Assembly (NCBI GenBank): GCA_030762895.1
Contig: CM061070.1
Coordinates: forward strand, 76,123,804-76,187,803
Direction: 5' to 3'
DNA length: 64,000 nucleotides
Source of the DNA: Sophora flavescens
Taxonomy: Eukaryota > Streptophyta > Magnoliopsida > Fabales > Fabaceae
A program made the position numbers and the translations under genes. Shown here piece after piece: positions 1 through 10,622 of this stretch; position 1 is the first letter of the stretch, and every line of letters starts with the position of its first letter. Under the pieces are notes generated by a model, which had not been told where the DNA came from, did no database searches, and saw only the letters and a list, made by a program, of their open reading frames with translations.

Positions 1-1032
1 CTTACATGTGTGTCATGTCTCTTCTATTCTTTACACCTCCACCCACATTATATTGCCACATCATCATTCTCCAATCACTTTATTTGGTTCAATTCATGGG
101 GATCATATTCTTAGAAATCCTTTGTGGGACATTAATGTAGGCCTTAGACGAATGTACCCTTGCCCAAAAAAGGAATAAAAATAAAAAAAAATAAAAAAAT
201 AAAAATAAAAAGGACCAAATAAATAATCACTTGGTGTGCACAAATATTTTTGTCTCTATTTTTTTTATAAAAAATATAAATAAATAAGCAATCATGATTT
301 GAAATGAAGATTGACCATCTTTCTCTATCCTTCACAAAATATCATCATTATCCCTTGTTACCCTTTTTAAGCCTGAAAGTTTTCTTTGATGAACCTTGGA
401 CAAGAATCACTCCTAAATAAAGGGAGAGCACAAAAGAAATGGTGATTATGAAGAAAATAATGTGAGTGTCAAAATCCAAAAAAAAAAACAAAAGAAAAAA
501 AAGAAGAAGAAGCGCACGACAAAGATGCATGACAAAGCCAGAAGTGAAGAAAAAAGGAAAGACAAGCGAAAAGCACATGTTCTTGCAAATGCAGAGGAAG
601 TTTTACTGAGTTCACTTTATCAAGAAAAAGGCATGGATCCTTGCTCCTATTAAACCCTCATACACTTATTTTTGAGCCTTATACCCTTCCTTTCAAGCCC
701 TCAACCTTGGCCACGTAACAACCCTTAAAAAGTCCACTCTGATCATTGAATGATTGCTTCTTTATTAACCTTAGTTTTGAGACAAAAGGTTTGTGTTCTT
801 TTGAGTTTTTACTTAATTTTTCCTTTAAAAAAAAAAGGAAAAAAGGCATAAAAAAGAAAAGAAAAAGCTCGTTAGTCTGAAAATCCGCAAGGGCAGTCTA
901 AGCAAAAGTAAGGGCAAGATTGGCAAAGGTTCTACACTAGGGCAAAACTCTCCTTTCAAGGGCCTTATGTTAGGCATTCTGATTCTCAGATTTCATACTC
1001 GGCTGCCATACCTTGGGGGCATTTCTATTCTC
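1..1032. other. AT-rich stretch with no supported gene
   Basis: I see no coding region I can support. There are A-rich low-complexity tracts near 168-215, 478-515 and 826-865. The open frames here are short and lysine- or phenylalanine-rich, as expected from these tracts. No transposon end was recognised on either strand. Confidence 0.5.
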
Positions 1033-1241
1033 TTAAGCTTTGCTTTTTTTTTTTAGCTTTAACAGGGCCCGAGGCCCATAAGCTATGTTTCTTTTCACTT
1101 TAGCAGGCACAAAGCCTCTTAAGCTTCGTTTTGTTCAGCTTTAACGGGCACATAGCCCATAAGCTGTTTTTCTTTTAGCTTTAGTAGGCACAGCGCCTCT
1201 TAAACTTTGCTTTGTTCATCTTTAATGGGAACATGGCCTAT
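1033..1241. repeat. Minisatellite of about 81-86 bp, 2.5 copies
   Basis: Units begin with TTAAGCTT-like sequence at about 1033, 1119 and 1200. Each carries an AGCTTTAA(C/T)(A/G)GG(G/C)C half and a TTTAG(C/T)AGGCACA half, so the unit itself looks like an older duplication. The third unit is cut short at about 1241, exactly where a TGTAAC LTR-type terminus begins. The array was therefore probably truncated by that insertion or by a later deletion. Confidence 0.6.
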
Positions 1242-4200
1242 TGTAACGCCTCCCTCGTCACTACATTTCAGAATCGTTGGAGAAAATATAAAACAATTAT
1301 TTGCTAGTTGCTTCCGGAAAATAAAATTTTCTAGTGTCCTTAACATTACTCGAAAATGGTTATGATTTTTTTTTTCTTTTCCTTTCTTTCTCCATACAAA
1401 CAAACGTCATAAATATATACATCATCATACTCATACATCAAGACCTTCATAACAACAGTTCATTTCCAAAGTCATAACATTAGGAAATAAAAACATAACC
1501 ATAACTTAGCGATAGTCTGAAACCACAACTCAAAAAAATGGTTCTCAGCAGCCAGATATACAAACTATCCTCAATAGGCATAAAACAACCTAATACCCTA
1601 GTTGAGCTGGTCATCTAACCGACATCTACTAGGAAGATCCCCGAAGTCATCCCTAAAATCAACGATCTCTTCCATTATCTGGACTAATGTCCTCAAGGAA
1701 AACAAGGAACTCCTCTACAACGTCTGTATTTGAGACACCCTGTTGTGTCCCATTGTATTATTAGATTAAAAACTCATTAGTTAATTACTTAATCACACAC
1801 TTATCATTGAAAAACCGTAAAAATTAAAACTTAATTAATAATCATATAACTTCTGCATATTAAACACACCAACGTTATAATATATAAAAACACACATGTT
1901 TATTCATTACATTACCAAAACATTGTTTAGGGTATCTTATTAGTAGGATCCCTCACAGGTACTTAATTATACAAACTTTTTATAACTAGCGGAAAATAAA
2001 ACGTCTTTTAAGACTCACTGGCCCTAAACTTGCTACACTATATCATTAACATCCGTAGCTTGTTCTCTAGCATCTGGTTCAAATGGAGTTCCGTCCAACT
2101 CCTCAGCAACATCTGTTTCATACGGAGTTCCATCCAACTCTTCAGCAGTGTATTCCTCCACCGAGTCTTCTAATGTAATAAAGTATACATATAAAAAAAT
2201 ACAGAAATAGGGAGATAAGAAACAGTTATATCATCATAAGCGGAAAAGACTCATAGCATATAATATAATAGCGGTCACAGACAAACAACACTCATCATTA
2301 ACAATCATCTTTAACTCACAATACTTTCCTCTACCCTCAATCTCATGCAACTAAACTTTTATGTTGAAGTGACCACCACCAATCCTATCACACATCCCTT
2401 GCCCGCCGAGGGATGTTAGTCAGTCGTCCAAGCGATGCATCCCCATTAATCGGTGCATATACTCATCCATGGTGAGAATGCTCATGCAAAACAATGACAC
2501 TATAACTGCACGGTACAGTCGGTGCACACCCTGATTCTCTCTCAAGGGTGCTCATGCAAAGCAATGACACTATAGCTGCACAATCTAAACTAAATTGGGA
2601 CAGCCCCGCGAGAACTTCAGACCTCGTGTGTTCCCAATACACGGTTGAGAACAACAATACACATGAACCTCACTGACTCGTATCAATAACAACCTAGTGC
2701 CTCAAGCTTTTCTCATAGCCTCCACTTACATTCTATATCACATCACTTCTATAAAATAATGGCTAGGCACCTCTAATTCATATTTAAGCTCTCAACTAAA
2801 CAAAATACCTCAGAGCATCATATATCTTTACTTAAAATCAACTAAGCAATTTATCAAACCAAACAGATCATGCATAACACAATAATCAATAAAATATTCA
2901 AACATCAAAATAAACGTCACATGCAGTAGAATACCTCAACCACCGTATCACAACAGTCAATAATAAATAATTCAGACATCCTCAGATATTATAAAACTAA
3001 CCTAAGGAGATAAACCTACAATTCCCAAATCAGAATTGGTGTTGTGGAAAAGTTTCCAATACGATTTTGGTATTGTCGATTACTCAACCACTAGTAGGGT
3101 TTAGGTCGCCCTATACCATTATTATAAATTATATACTACTTATCAGTTCCGACGATGAAATGGTTCTTTCTCCCACCTTAAAGGTGTTCAGAGTCTTCCC
3201 GGTACTTGGCAGCTATGCAGCCAGTTCCAAACAGTTCCCAGAAAGTAATTTTCGTTTCCCCCAGAGCAAGAACGAACATGAAAAACATCCCAGAGAGTTG
3301 ATCCAAGCATAGAAACAACCAGACAAAACACTAAATTAATTTATCAACATCAACACTATAGATTCAACTCACTAACATACTTAATTTCTCAAAAATCACA
3401 TTAATTCAAATCAAAACAGATTTGCCATTTTTAGGCTCAAGATGAAAATTGTGGAAAAAATCAATTTAACAAGAGATTGACAAAATTGGTTTAGGGGAAC
3501 ACTTAATCATGATCCCAATTTCATAAAACACCAATTAATTTCAAAATCCAAATCTGAAATCAAAGACTAGGGTTTGAAATTGGGGGAAAATTGGGGTTTC
3601 TTGAAATGGACAAAGGAAAGTGAGAAAACCACTCACCCAAGGAAGAAGATGAACTTGAAGGTGGTGTTGTGGTGGCTGCAGCCAGCGGCAGTGGGCGGTT
3701 GGATGATTTATGGAGCAAACAAGGACCAAAAGAGAGAGTAGGACCAAAGGAGAAGGAGAAGGAGAAGGAGAAGGAAAAGGAGCTCAAGATAACTCACATG
3801 GTGGAAACTACCATGGAGAGGCGGAGGCAGATAGCACCTACTGCGGTGGATAGAGCGGTTTCGCACGGCGGGGACAGCTGAAGACGCGATCTGAGAAGGG
3901 ATCCAAACCGGATGTGGTATCGCACGACTTTGACTGGTTGTGTGGTGGTGTCTGTCGCGGTCGTGCAGGGGCGACCGGTGGTGTGCAGATGTGGTGGTGG
4001 TCTGTTCTAGCAAGGTGGAAGGAGTAGATGAGTTCTTTGGTTTGAAGTTATGGAGAATAGAAGAGAAATGAAATGATATTCTGAGAACGAAGAAGGATAC
4101 GGGTAAGAAGAGAAAGGAGGATAGAGAAGGAAGAAAAAAAAATAAAAGGAAGAGAAGTTAGAAACATGGTTGCACCTGAGCCAAGTAAAAAAATAAAACT

Positions 4201-4508
4201 TAAAACTGAACCCTTTTTTTTTCTGATACTAAAAATTTCTTTTAGGGCCTATGAAAATAATTTTTCTTTAACCAAAATAATTTTAGATGATATTTTTCTA
4301 AACAAAGAATAATAGCATAATGCTATTGTCTAGCAAGCGTGCATACACTGTAATAACGCAGTGTTAACACACTTAGTAAAATATTTTTAAATGAGTAAAT
4401 AAAATTACTCAACCTAAATAACATTAAAATAAGCAAAAATAAATGTTTATAAAAATTAATCACTCTTAATAAAGAAATTAAACATATAAGCAAAAACAGG
4501 GATGTTAA
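1242..4508 (-). mobile_element. Minus-strand LTR-like sequence (large LTR family, copy A)
   Basis: The low end reads TGTAACGCCTCCC and is followed by a GCTAGTTGCTTCCGGAAAAT block matching the corresponding end of the LTRs at 52.9 kb and 57.75 kb. The high end (about 4230-4508) has the GTCTAGCAAGCGTGCATACACTG-type block found near the start of the solo LTR at 48930. It finishes in GGGATGTTAA, a decayed GGTGTTACA terminus. The middle is less similar and may itself contain insertions. I found no matching 5-bp target duplication, so whether the two ends belong to one LTR is an inference. A direct repeat of about 30 bp lies at 2481 and 2551. Confidence 0.5.
2033..2169 (-). other. Short exon-like open stretch with a duplicated 13-residue acidic motif
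   Basis: On the minus strand a TTAG acceptor-like sequence at 2170-2173 is followed by an open stretch of about 45 codons ending at TAG (2033-2035). The product contains AEELDGTPYETD followed by AEELDGTPFEPD, a 39-bp tandem duplication whose variants are largely codon-compatible. There is no start codon and no recognised domain. DGxP acidic repeats occur in some RNA-binding proteins, so a captured exon is possible. A chance open frame inside LTR-derived sequence is equally possible. Confidence 0.25.
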
Positions 4509-7500
4509 AGTATTCGCATCCCACGACATAACAACAAAACCAAGAAAACATATATATTGCAAAGGCGAGATACCGACAAATGAGTTTTATCATGATAACT
4601 ACATGCGCGACACACAGACGACAACAATATTTACACATATGCACTTCACATAAATTCTCAGAATAAACATACTGTTATAAGCAGTGGGATTCATACCCGT
4701 CAGTCATCGCAATTCATAAAAATTGCACTACACTAACATTCACCATCAAATCTTAATATTGGTTCTCCTTATTTTTGTTTTCATTCATTCTTTCTTTGTC
4801 GAGGCTTATCGCTCACGACTATTCTTACTTAGACATCTAGTTCATTCATTCTAAACAGAGGACACGCAGTCACATGTGCCAACTGGGACTTTAACCCGCA
4901 ACACACGGGACTTTAACCCACAACACACAACACGAAGTCAAATACATCAACTGGGACTCTAACCCACGACACACACAACAGAGATTCAACTGTGCGACCT
5001 GGGACTCTAACCCACGACACACACAACAAAGATTCAATTGTGCGACCTGGGACTCTAACCCACGACACACACAACAAAGATTCAAATGTGTTAACTGGGA
5101 CTCTAACCCACAACACACCGAACATAGATTCCAATGTGTTAACTGGGACTCTAACCCATGACACACAACACAGATTCAACTGTACCAACTGGGACTCTAA
5201 CCCATGACACATAGGACACGCATTTCAAATGGGTCAACTGAGACTTTAACCCACGACACACACAGGACACGTAGTCCACGTACTTACTCCTAGGAACACT
5301 AGCCCGACTTTTAGGTTATCTAGGTCCTCACAACTTTCACCTTTAACATAGTTTTCGTTATGTGAAAAACAACTTATCAAAACAAAACTCCGAAACTTAT
5401 ACAAGATTTTCTAAAATGTTTTCACTCACTTAAAACTCCTTTACAGAAAAACCTTTTCCACTGAAATTCATTTATAAAACGTTAAATCACCCCGAAATAC
5501 AACTTTTCTCAAATTCCTTCTCTTTTGAAATCTCTTTTCCAAAAATACCTCAAAATCTTTGAAAATCATTTCTAACACGTTTTTGTTCCAAATAATAATA
5601 TTTCTCGTAATCTCACTATAAATCAATTTTATTAAATAAATTTTCGTTTTGAAATAAATTCATTTGTAACTCAAATGACTTTCTCCTTTTCCAATAAATT
5701 CTTCAAATTCAATGCTTAAAATTCTTCTAGAGTTTTACTTTCTCTTTTATTCATTTGAAACTATTTCTCTTTTGGCAAATAAATGAAATACTATTTTTTC
5801 ACAATTTGCCCTCACTAATGCTCAGTTCTTAAATGTTATTCTCAAAAATCATTTTGGACTTTCTCAAAATCATAACTCAACTTCAAATTTCCCTTCTCAA
5901 GCTTTCAAAGCATTATTCTTACTCATCATTGAGCTCTAACTAATGTCAGGCTTTCAGTAAATCAATCAACCAACAACTAATCCATACATCACAGATATAA
6001 TCATGCTTTCACAAAAAAATTGAAATCACGTAAAACAGTTATATGATAACTAAATTAAACCCCACAACATTACTACACAACAATTTACACATCACAGACA
6101 AATAGCACGTAGTTATCAAAACCTCTCAGGTAAACTCCCTTTACCTTTGAAGACAAGAGAAAGATCCTCTTCTTGAAGCTTCAACAATTGGTTTCCTCCT
6201 CAACGATGTCCCGATTTACTCTGACGTTTCACAACTCACGCAGGCAAACTCTGCGACAGCTCCAAAAAAAAAAAGTTGCTCTCCCAAGCAAGCCCAAACA
6301 CAACCATCAACATAGGGAGAGCGTCCAAGCACATACAACAAAATCAAATAACATAAAAATCAATTATCATCCTCAAAACATACAATCAAAGGAAACTATA
6401 TATTTATATTAATAAAATTGAATCGATTTCTCAATAAGATCAAATTGGGTAAAAAGGATCCATCATTAAAATTGAGGAAATTTTGATTTAATTAGAGAAT
6501 CATGAATTTAACTTTAGAAATCATTAATTACAAGTCCTAATTGCACTAAAACTGAACCAATTTCATGATTTAAGTAAGATGAAAAGGTAGGGTTTTTGAG
6601 TGAAATTGGGGAAAATGATATTTGCTCATAGGAATATGAAATTGGCCTTGGAATTCATCAATAAACAGTCCCAATTGTTCTCCAACATAGTTAATTTCAA
6701 AGTTTAAAAATGAAATCAAGAGTTGGGGTTTGGGTTTCAAATTCAGTTTTTGGGGATTTTTGATATTTAACATGATAAGGTGAAGAATCACTCACCCACA
6801 AGGAAGGAGAAGAAGGACGTGGTGGTACAAGCTGGTCTGACGCTGCCGCTAACTGAGACGATGCGGCGGAGCTCCGATTCCATGGCGACTACAATTCAAA
6901 ATGAAACCATACAGCCACATGTGTGATTCCACGAGTTCTGTAGCATGGCTGTCTTCTCCCTACCTGGCGCGGTCGAACGGTGACCGGACAACAAGCTGGG
7001 CAGCGGAGTTCATTCTCACGGCGGAGACACGCACAGTTATGGAGTCAAAATGAAACAAAGGTGAGAGGCGAAGAGCTGGGTCTTGCGGCTGTCTTCTCCC
7101 ACTCAGGCGGTGGTCGGACGGAGCTACAAGGGTGGTTGGACGGTGGTTGAAGCAAGAGAGAAGGAGGAGCTAGTTTGAGACTTAGTGAGAGAGAAGTAGA
7201 AGTCTGAGAATGAAGAAGTTAAAAGAAAGAAATTGGGTTCCTTTTAATGAGTAGTAGGTACAAAAATGAGTGGTTAAGATTGAGCCTAAAAATAAACAAG
7301 GTTTTGGCTTTTGGATCTAAAAGCAATTAGGAAAAAATATAAAATTTCAAATTTTGAAATAGGATAGGGATTGATGCTTGAATTTATCATGAAATCAATG
7401 ATCCAAAGTTAATCTCTGATTAATTTTAAACAACCTATTTTCAAATCTAAAATTAAATCGAATAAAATATGAAAATAAAATTTTTTCGATCATATTATTT

Positions 7501-7599
7501 AAAATATTTTTCTAAACAAACAATATTAGTGACAATAACGTAATATTATTGTCTAGTAAACATGCATACAATGCAATAAGGCAGTGCTAACGCATTCAC
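4509..7599 (-). mobile_element. Truncated minus-strand LTR (same large family, copy B)
   Basis: This copy runs from the middle to near the start of the LTR when read on the minus strand. At 4529-4620 it matches the solo LTR around 52130-52200 (AACAACAAAACCA and GCGAGATACC blocks). At 6122-6152 it has the conserved CTTCAAAGGTAA-type block shared with the LTRs at 50567 and 59870. At 7490-7599 it has the same start-proximal block as copies A and C. The proximal part is missing beside copy A, and the other end stops at the 26-bp array at 7600. It is a remnant of an LTR of about 4 kb with no internal region. Confidence 0.6.
4876..5285. repeat. 48-bp tandem repeat inside LTR copy B, about eight units
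   Basis: Units share CTGGGACTCTAACCCA(C/T)GACACAC followed by a variable tail that includes GATTCAA. Starts fall near 4877, 4951, 5000, 5048, 5096, 5144, 5190 and 5238. The central copies differ by a few bases and the outer copies are more diverged. No array of this sequence is seen in the related LTRs at 48930 or 57753, so the expansion appears specific to this copy or subfamily. Confidence 0.85.
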
Positions 7600-7838
7600 C
7601 GTACCATTTTTAAGGTCCCCGTACCCATCGCTTTTTAAGGTCCCCGTACCATCCTTTCATCGGGTCCCCGTACCCATCACCTTTTCGGGTCCCCATACCC
7701 ATCACCTTTCTAGGGTCCCCATACCCAATGCTTTTTAGGGTCCCCGTACCCATCACCTTTTTAGAGTCTCGTACCCATCCTTTTTTAGGGTCCCCACACC
7801 CAATGCTTTTCGGGTCCTCGTACCCATCTTTTTCTGGG
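7600..7838. repeat. 26-bp minisatellite, about nine to ten degenerate units
   Basis: The consensus is close to GGTCCCCGTACCCATC followed by a CTTTTTA(G) tail. Units vary by C/T changes and by small indels in the T-run. The array starts where LTR copy B breaks off and ends at a CACTACAAGG terminus at 7839, so it may mark a repaired break. Confidence 0.85.
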
Positions 7839-8160
7839 CACTACAAGGAACTTCACTTTTAGTGACGGACAAAATCTGTCACTATATGTCCAAAATTCGT
7901 AGGTAAATGTCAATATGACATTGACTTGCGGACTCCAAGGGCGTCAACTTTGAGGAGACAAATGGCTACGGTTATTTGTGTGTCACTATAACCTTTACCT
8001 ACGGATGACATACTTTTACCTATAGTTGCATCTATTTGTCACTATAGTTTGTACCTATAATTTTCAATAGCATAGGTAAAAGTCATTAACTTATAGCTAC
8101 ACCCTCCAACCATAGGTAAAAGACAAATATTAGTAAAAAAAAAAATTATCTACGGTCACT
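7839..8160 (+). mobile_element. CACTA-like terminus with subterminal repeats
   Basis: The sequence begins CACTACAAGGAACTT, close to the CACTACAAGAAATT end of the complete CACTA element at 45272. About 300 bp with repeated TAGGTAAA and TTTACCTA motifs in both orientations follow, as expected for CACTA subterminal regions. No matching opposite end was found. A TAGTG at 9908-9912, whose reverse complement is CACTACTATGGGAAAAGGG, has a different internal sequence. Confidence 0.45.
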
Positions 8161-8542
8161 ATTCATTAACGGTTGTTAAATTAAATATACTTTATTTTAT
8201 TATTATCAAATTAATTTTTATAAACTTATTTTATGGGATACATGATCCATAAAAACATGATCATACTAAAATCATCATAACTATCCTTATTAATGCGTTA
8301 TACATTATAAAGTGAGTTACTTTTAAATGGTTCCTTTTTTGGATTTTATCTTGTTTGTGTTATGAATGAAATATTGGGTTATAGCGTAAATGTGATGGCA
8401 CTTGCACTATTGTTGTTTTTATATTGTATTTGTATAGTTTGGTTCTGTCTTCTGTGATGGTTGGGCTTGTGCCTTTATTTATTGTTATATTATTCTTCAA
8501 AATGTTTATTGTGATAATCTTTCAATGTTGTGGTCTTTAGTG

Positions 8543-9520
8543 ATGGAAAATGAAGGTGAGAATAATAGTGAACATCCAATGAGCAACACAAGAGTCAGAC
8601 GTAATTGGAGCGAACTTGAGGAGGAAACTTTGCTCACTATTTTAGAGGAGATGGTGGTGGCTGGAAAAAAAAAAAGGAGAGAATGGGACATTCAAGTCTG
8701 GCACTCATGAGGAAGTTTGTAAGAGGATGAAAGATAAGATTCCTGGAATTGTTATAAACGTCAAGCAAGTTGTTAACAAAATGAAAAGGTGGTCAACAAA
8801 GCTTAATGATGTTGTCGACATGTTGAATACTAGTGGGTTTGGTTGGGATGATACAAGAAAATGTGTTACTTGTCACAACAGTCAAGTCTTATCTGAGTAT
8901 CTGGAGGTATTTAACTTTGTAGTTTTAAAAGTGCACTAATTTTTTATTAATATTTTTATTCATGTGGCAAGCTATTTTTTTTTGACTTACAGAAGCATCC
9001 CAAAGTTGGCAACCATGTCAATAAAGAGTTTAAAGAGTTTGAAAGGTTGAAAGGTATATTTGGCAAAGATCGTGCAAATGGTTGTAGGGCTGCAACTGCT
9101 GCAGATGCGGTGGAAAATGAAATTGGTGAGAATCAAGCTGCTGAAGATGAAAATGATTGGCTACAACATGATAACTCACCTCCCTCTAATGGAAACACTT
9201 CAGTAAGGACTGAACATGCTTCTAGTGGACGACCTCCTAAACGCCCAGACCTTGCTGAATTATTCAATAGATTTCTCGAAAGTTTTGATAACAATATGAA
9301 TGTGGTGACCACTGATTTTGGAAAGATTGCAGCTAGATTGCCAGAACCTTCAAAATCAAAAGGAGAATTGGTTGAAGAGGTTAAGAAATTAGGATTGACT
9401 GAAGAGGAGGAAATTGACTTGATTATAAAGTTTGCTCAAAACCAACAATTTGAAAAATTCTTTTGGGAGCTCCAAGGCCCCCAAAGAATATCTTTTGTGA
9501 GGAAGATAATGAGAATGTGA
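8543..9520 (+). pseudogene. Myb/SANT-like DNA-binding protein (Myb_DNA-bind_3 type), frameshifted
   Basis: The likely start is ATG 8543, followed by an acidic leader and a Myb/SANT-like domain (RNWSELEEETLL). A run of eleven A at 8664-8674 shifts the frame within AGKKKRRE. The domain resumes in another frame with FKSGTHEEV, then KIPG, VNKMKRW and STSGFGWDD-like TSGFGWDDTRKCV. An 86-bp intron (8907-8992, GT-AG) separates SEYLE from KHPKVGNHVNKEF, which matches the family's usual FGKDRATG layout (here IFGKDRANG). The C-terminal half is acidic and lacks a further recognised domain. This family includes L10-interacting Myb-type proteins and many transposon-associated copies. Given its surroundings and the frameshift, I favour a TE-associated or decayed copy. 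A sequencing error in the A-run would make it intact. Confidence 0.75.
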
Positions 9521-9940
9521 TAACGAATGAGGATTTGATGATGATGTGATGGGCTATAAAGCAAGATGCATTTATAATTTATGTGTTGATTATTTCTATA
9601 TTTTTAATTTTAGTAATATTAGGCTTTTATTTTGTTTGTGTATATTTGGCTTCTATTTTGGAGATTATTATTGTTAGACTCAATTTGCTGGACATATTTA
9701 TATTTTGAATTATTATTGTTTGCGAATGGCTATATTGATCTTTGACATGTGTGCCAGTCAAATTTTCTACCAATGTGAGAGTATTCAAACCTCAATCCCA
9801 TATAGTATTCCAGACTCGTATAAGTTTTATTCCAAATAAACATTCAGTATTCTGTATTCAGTAAGTATTGTACACAAATTAAAAGAGAGTAATCCCTTTT
9901 CCCATAGTAGTGCCCTGTCTACGACATCCTCTTCTTCCAT
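9521..9940. other. 3' flank of the Myb-like gene; no gene
   Basis: This is AT-rich noncoding sequence. Near its end, 9886-9912 reads outward as a possible CACTA terminus (reverse complement CACTACTATGGGAAAAGGG), but no partner end or target duplication was found. The last three bases, CAT (9938-9940), are the target duplication of the next element. Confidence 0.5.
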
Positions 9941-10351
9941 CACTACAACATTTTTGCTTTATGGAAACAGTTAAAAAATGTTGCCTATACTATAAAAATT
10001 GTTGCCTAAAAGTATATGCAATAGTTTTTAAGGGTTGTCTGTTCAAGCGTTACCTATTGTCAAAGGCAACTATTTTTGTATCTTATGACAACATTTTCCT
10101 TAACTGTTGCCTGTTCTATACAAATAGAGAACAATTTTCAGGTGAACCTATCGCAAAAGTTTTCAAATGTAACCAAATGTCAATTAGTACAGTTCTTAAC
10201 TGTTGCCTAAAGATCCAAATGCAACATTTCTCTAATGTTACCACAATTTATAGGCAACATTTTTTAAATGTATGCTTAGAGTATAGACAACAATTTTTAA
10301 CCATGTTTTGACTACAATTAATAATTGTTGCTTAAAAGACTAAAGACAACA

Positions 10352-10355
<4 letters not shown>

Positions 10356-10419
<64 letters not shown>
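10356..10419. repeat. (TA)n microsatellite
   Basis: About 32 uninterrupted TA units inside the CACTA element. Confidence 0.95.
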
Positions 10420-10423
<4 letters not shown>

Positions 10424-10544
10424 TTTGAATCATCCATCAATTTAATTAGTTTCATAAATTTTTAGAACATTTAATATTAATTTTCTAAATTTAACCTTAA
10501 TTTGATCCCATACACAATTTATATAACCGGTTCAATTTTTTTAT

Positions 10545-10546
<2 letters not shown>

Positions 10547-10618
<72 letters not shown>
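10547..10618. repeat. Compound (CA)n(TA)n microsatellite
   Basis: About 18 CA units pass directly into about 18 TA units. It lies about 130 bp from the (TA)n array, inside the same CACTA element. Confidence 0.95.

Positions 10619-10622
<4 letters not shown>

Noticed and set aside
1242..4508. Calling copy A a clean solo LTR
   Set aside because: Both ends look like LTR ends, but the five flanking bases (CCTAT and AGTAT) do not match and the centre is poorly similar, so I kept it as LTR-like only.
4876..5285. Regular 48-bp repeats resembling a CRISPR array
   Set aside because: The repeats are directly joined and degenerate, without unique spacers, lie in an LTR of a plant element and have no cas genes. 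They are an ordinary tandem repeat.
9910..10311. 133-residue open frame at the left of the CACTA element
   Set aside because: It reads through the terminus and GTTGCC subterminal repeats; the Cys/Leu pattern is produced by those repeats.
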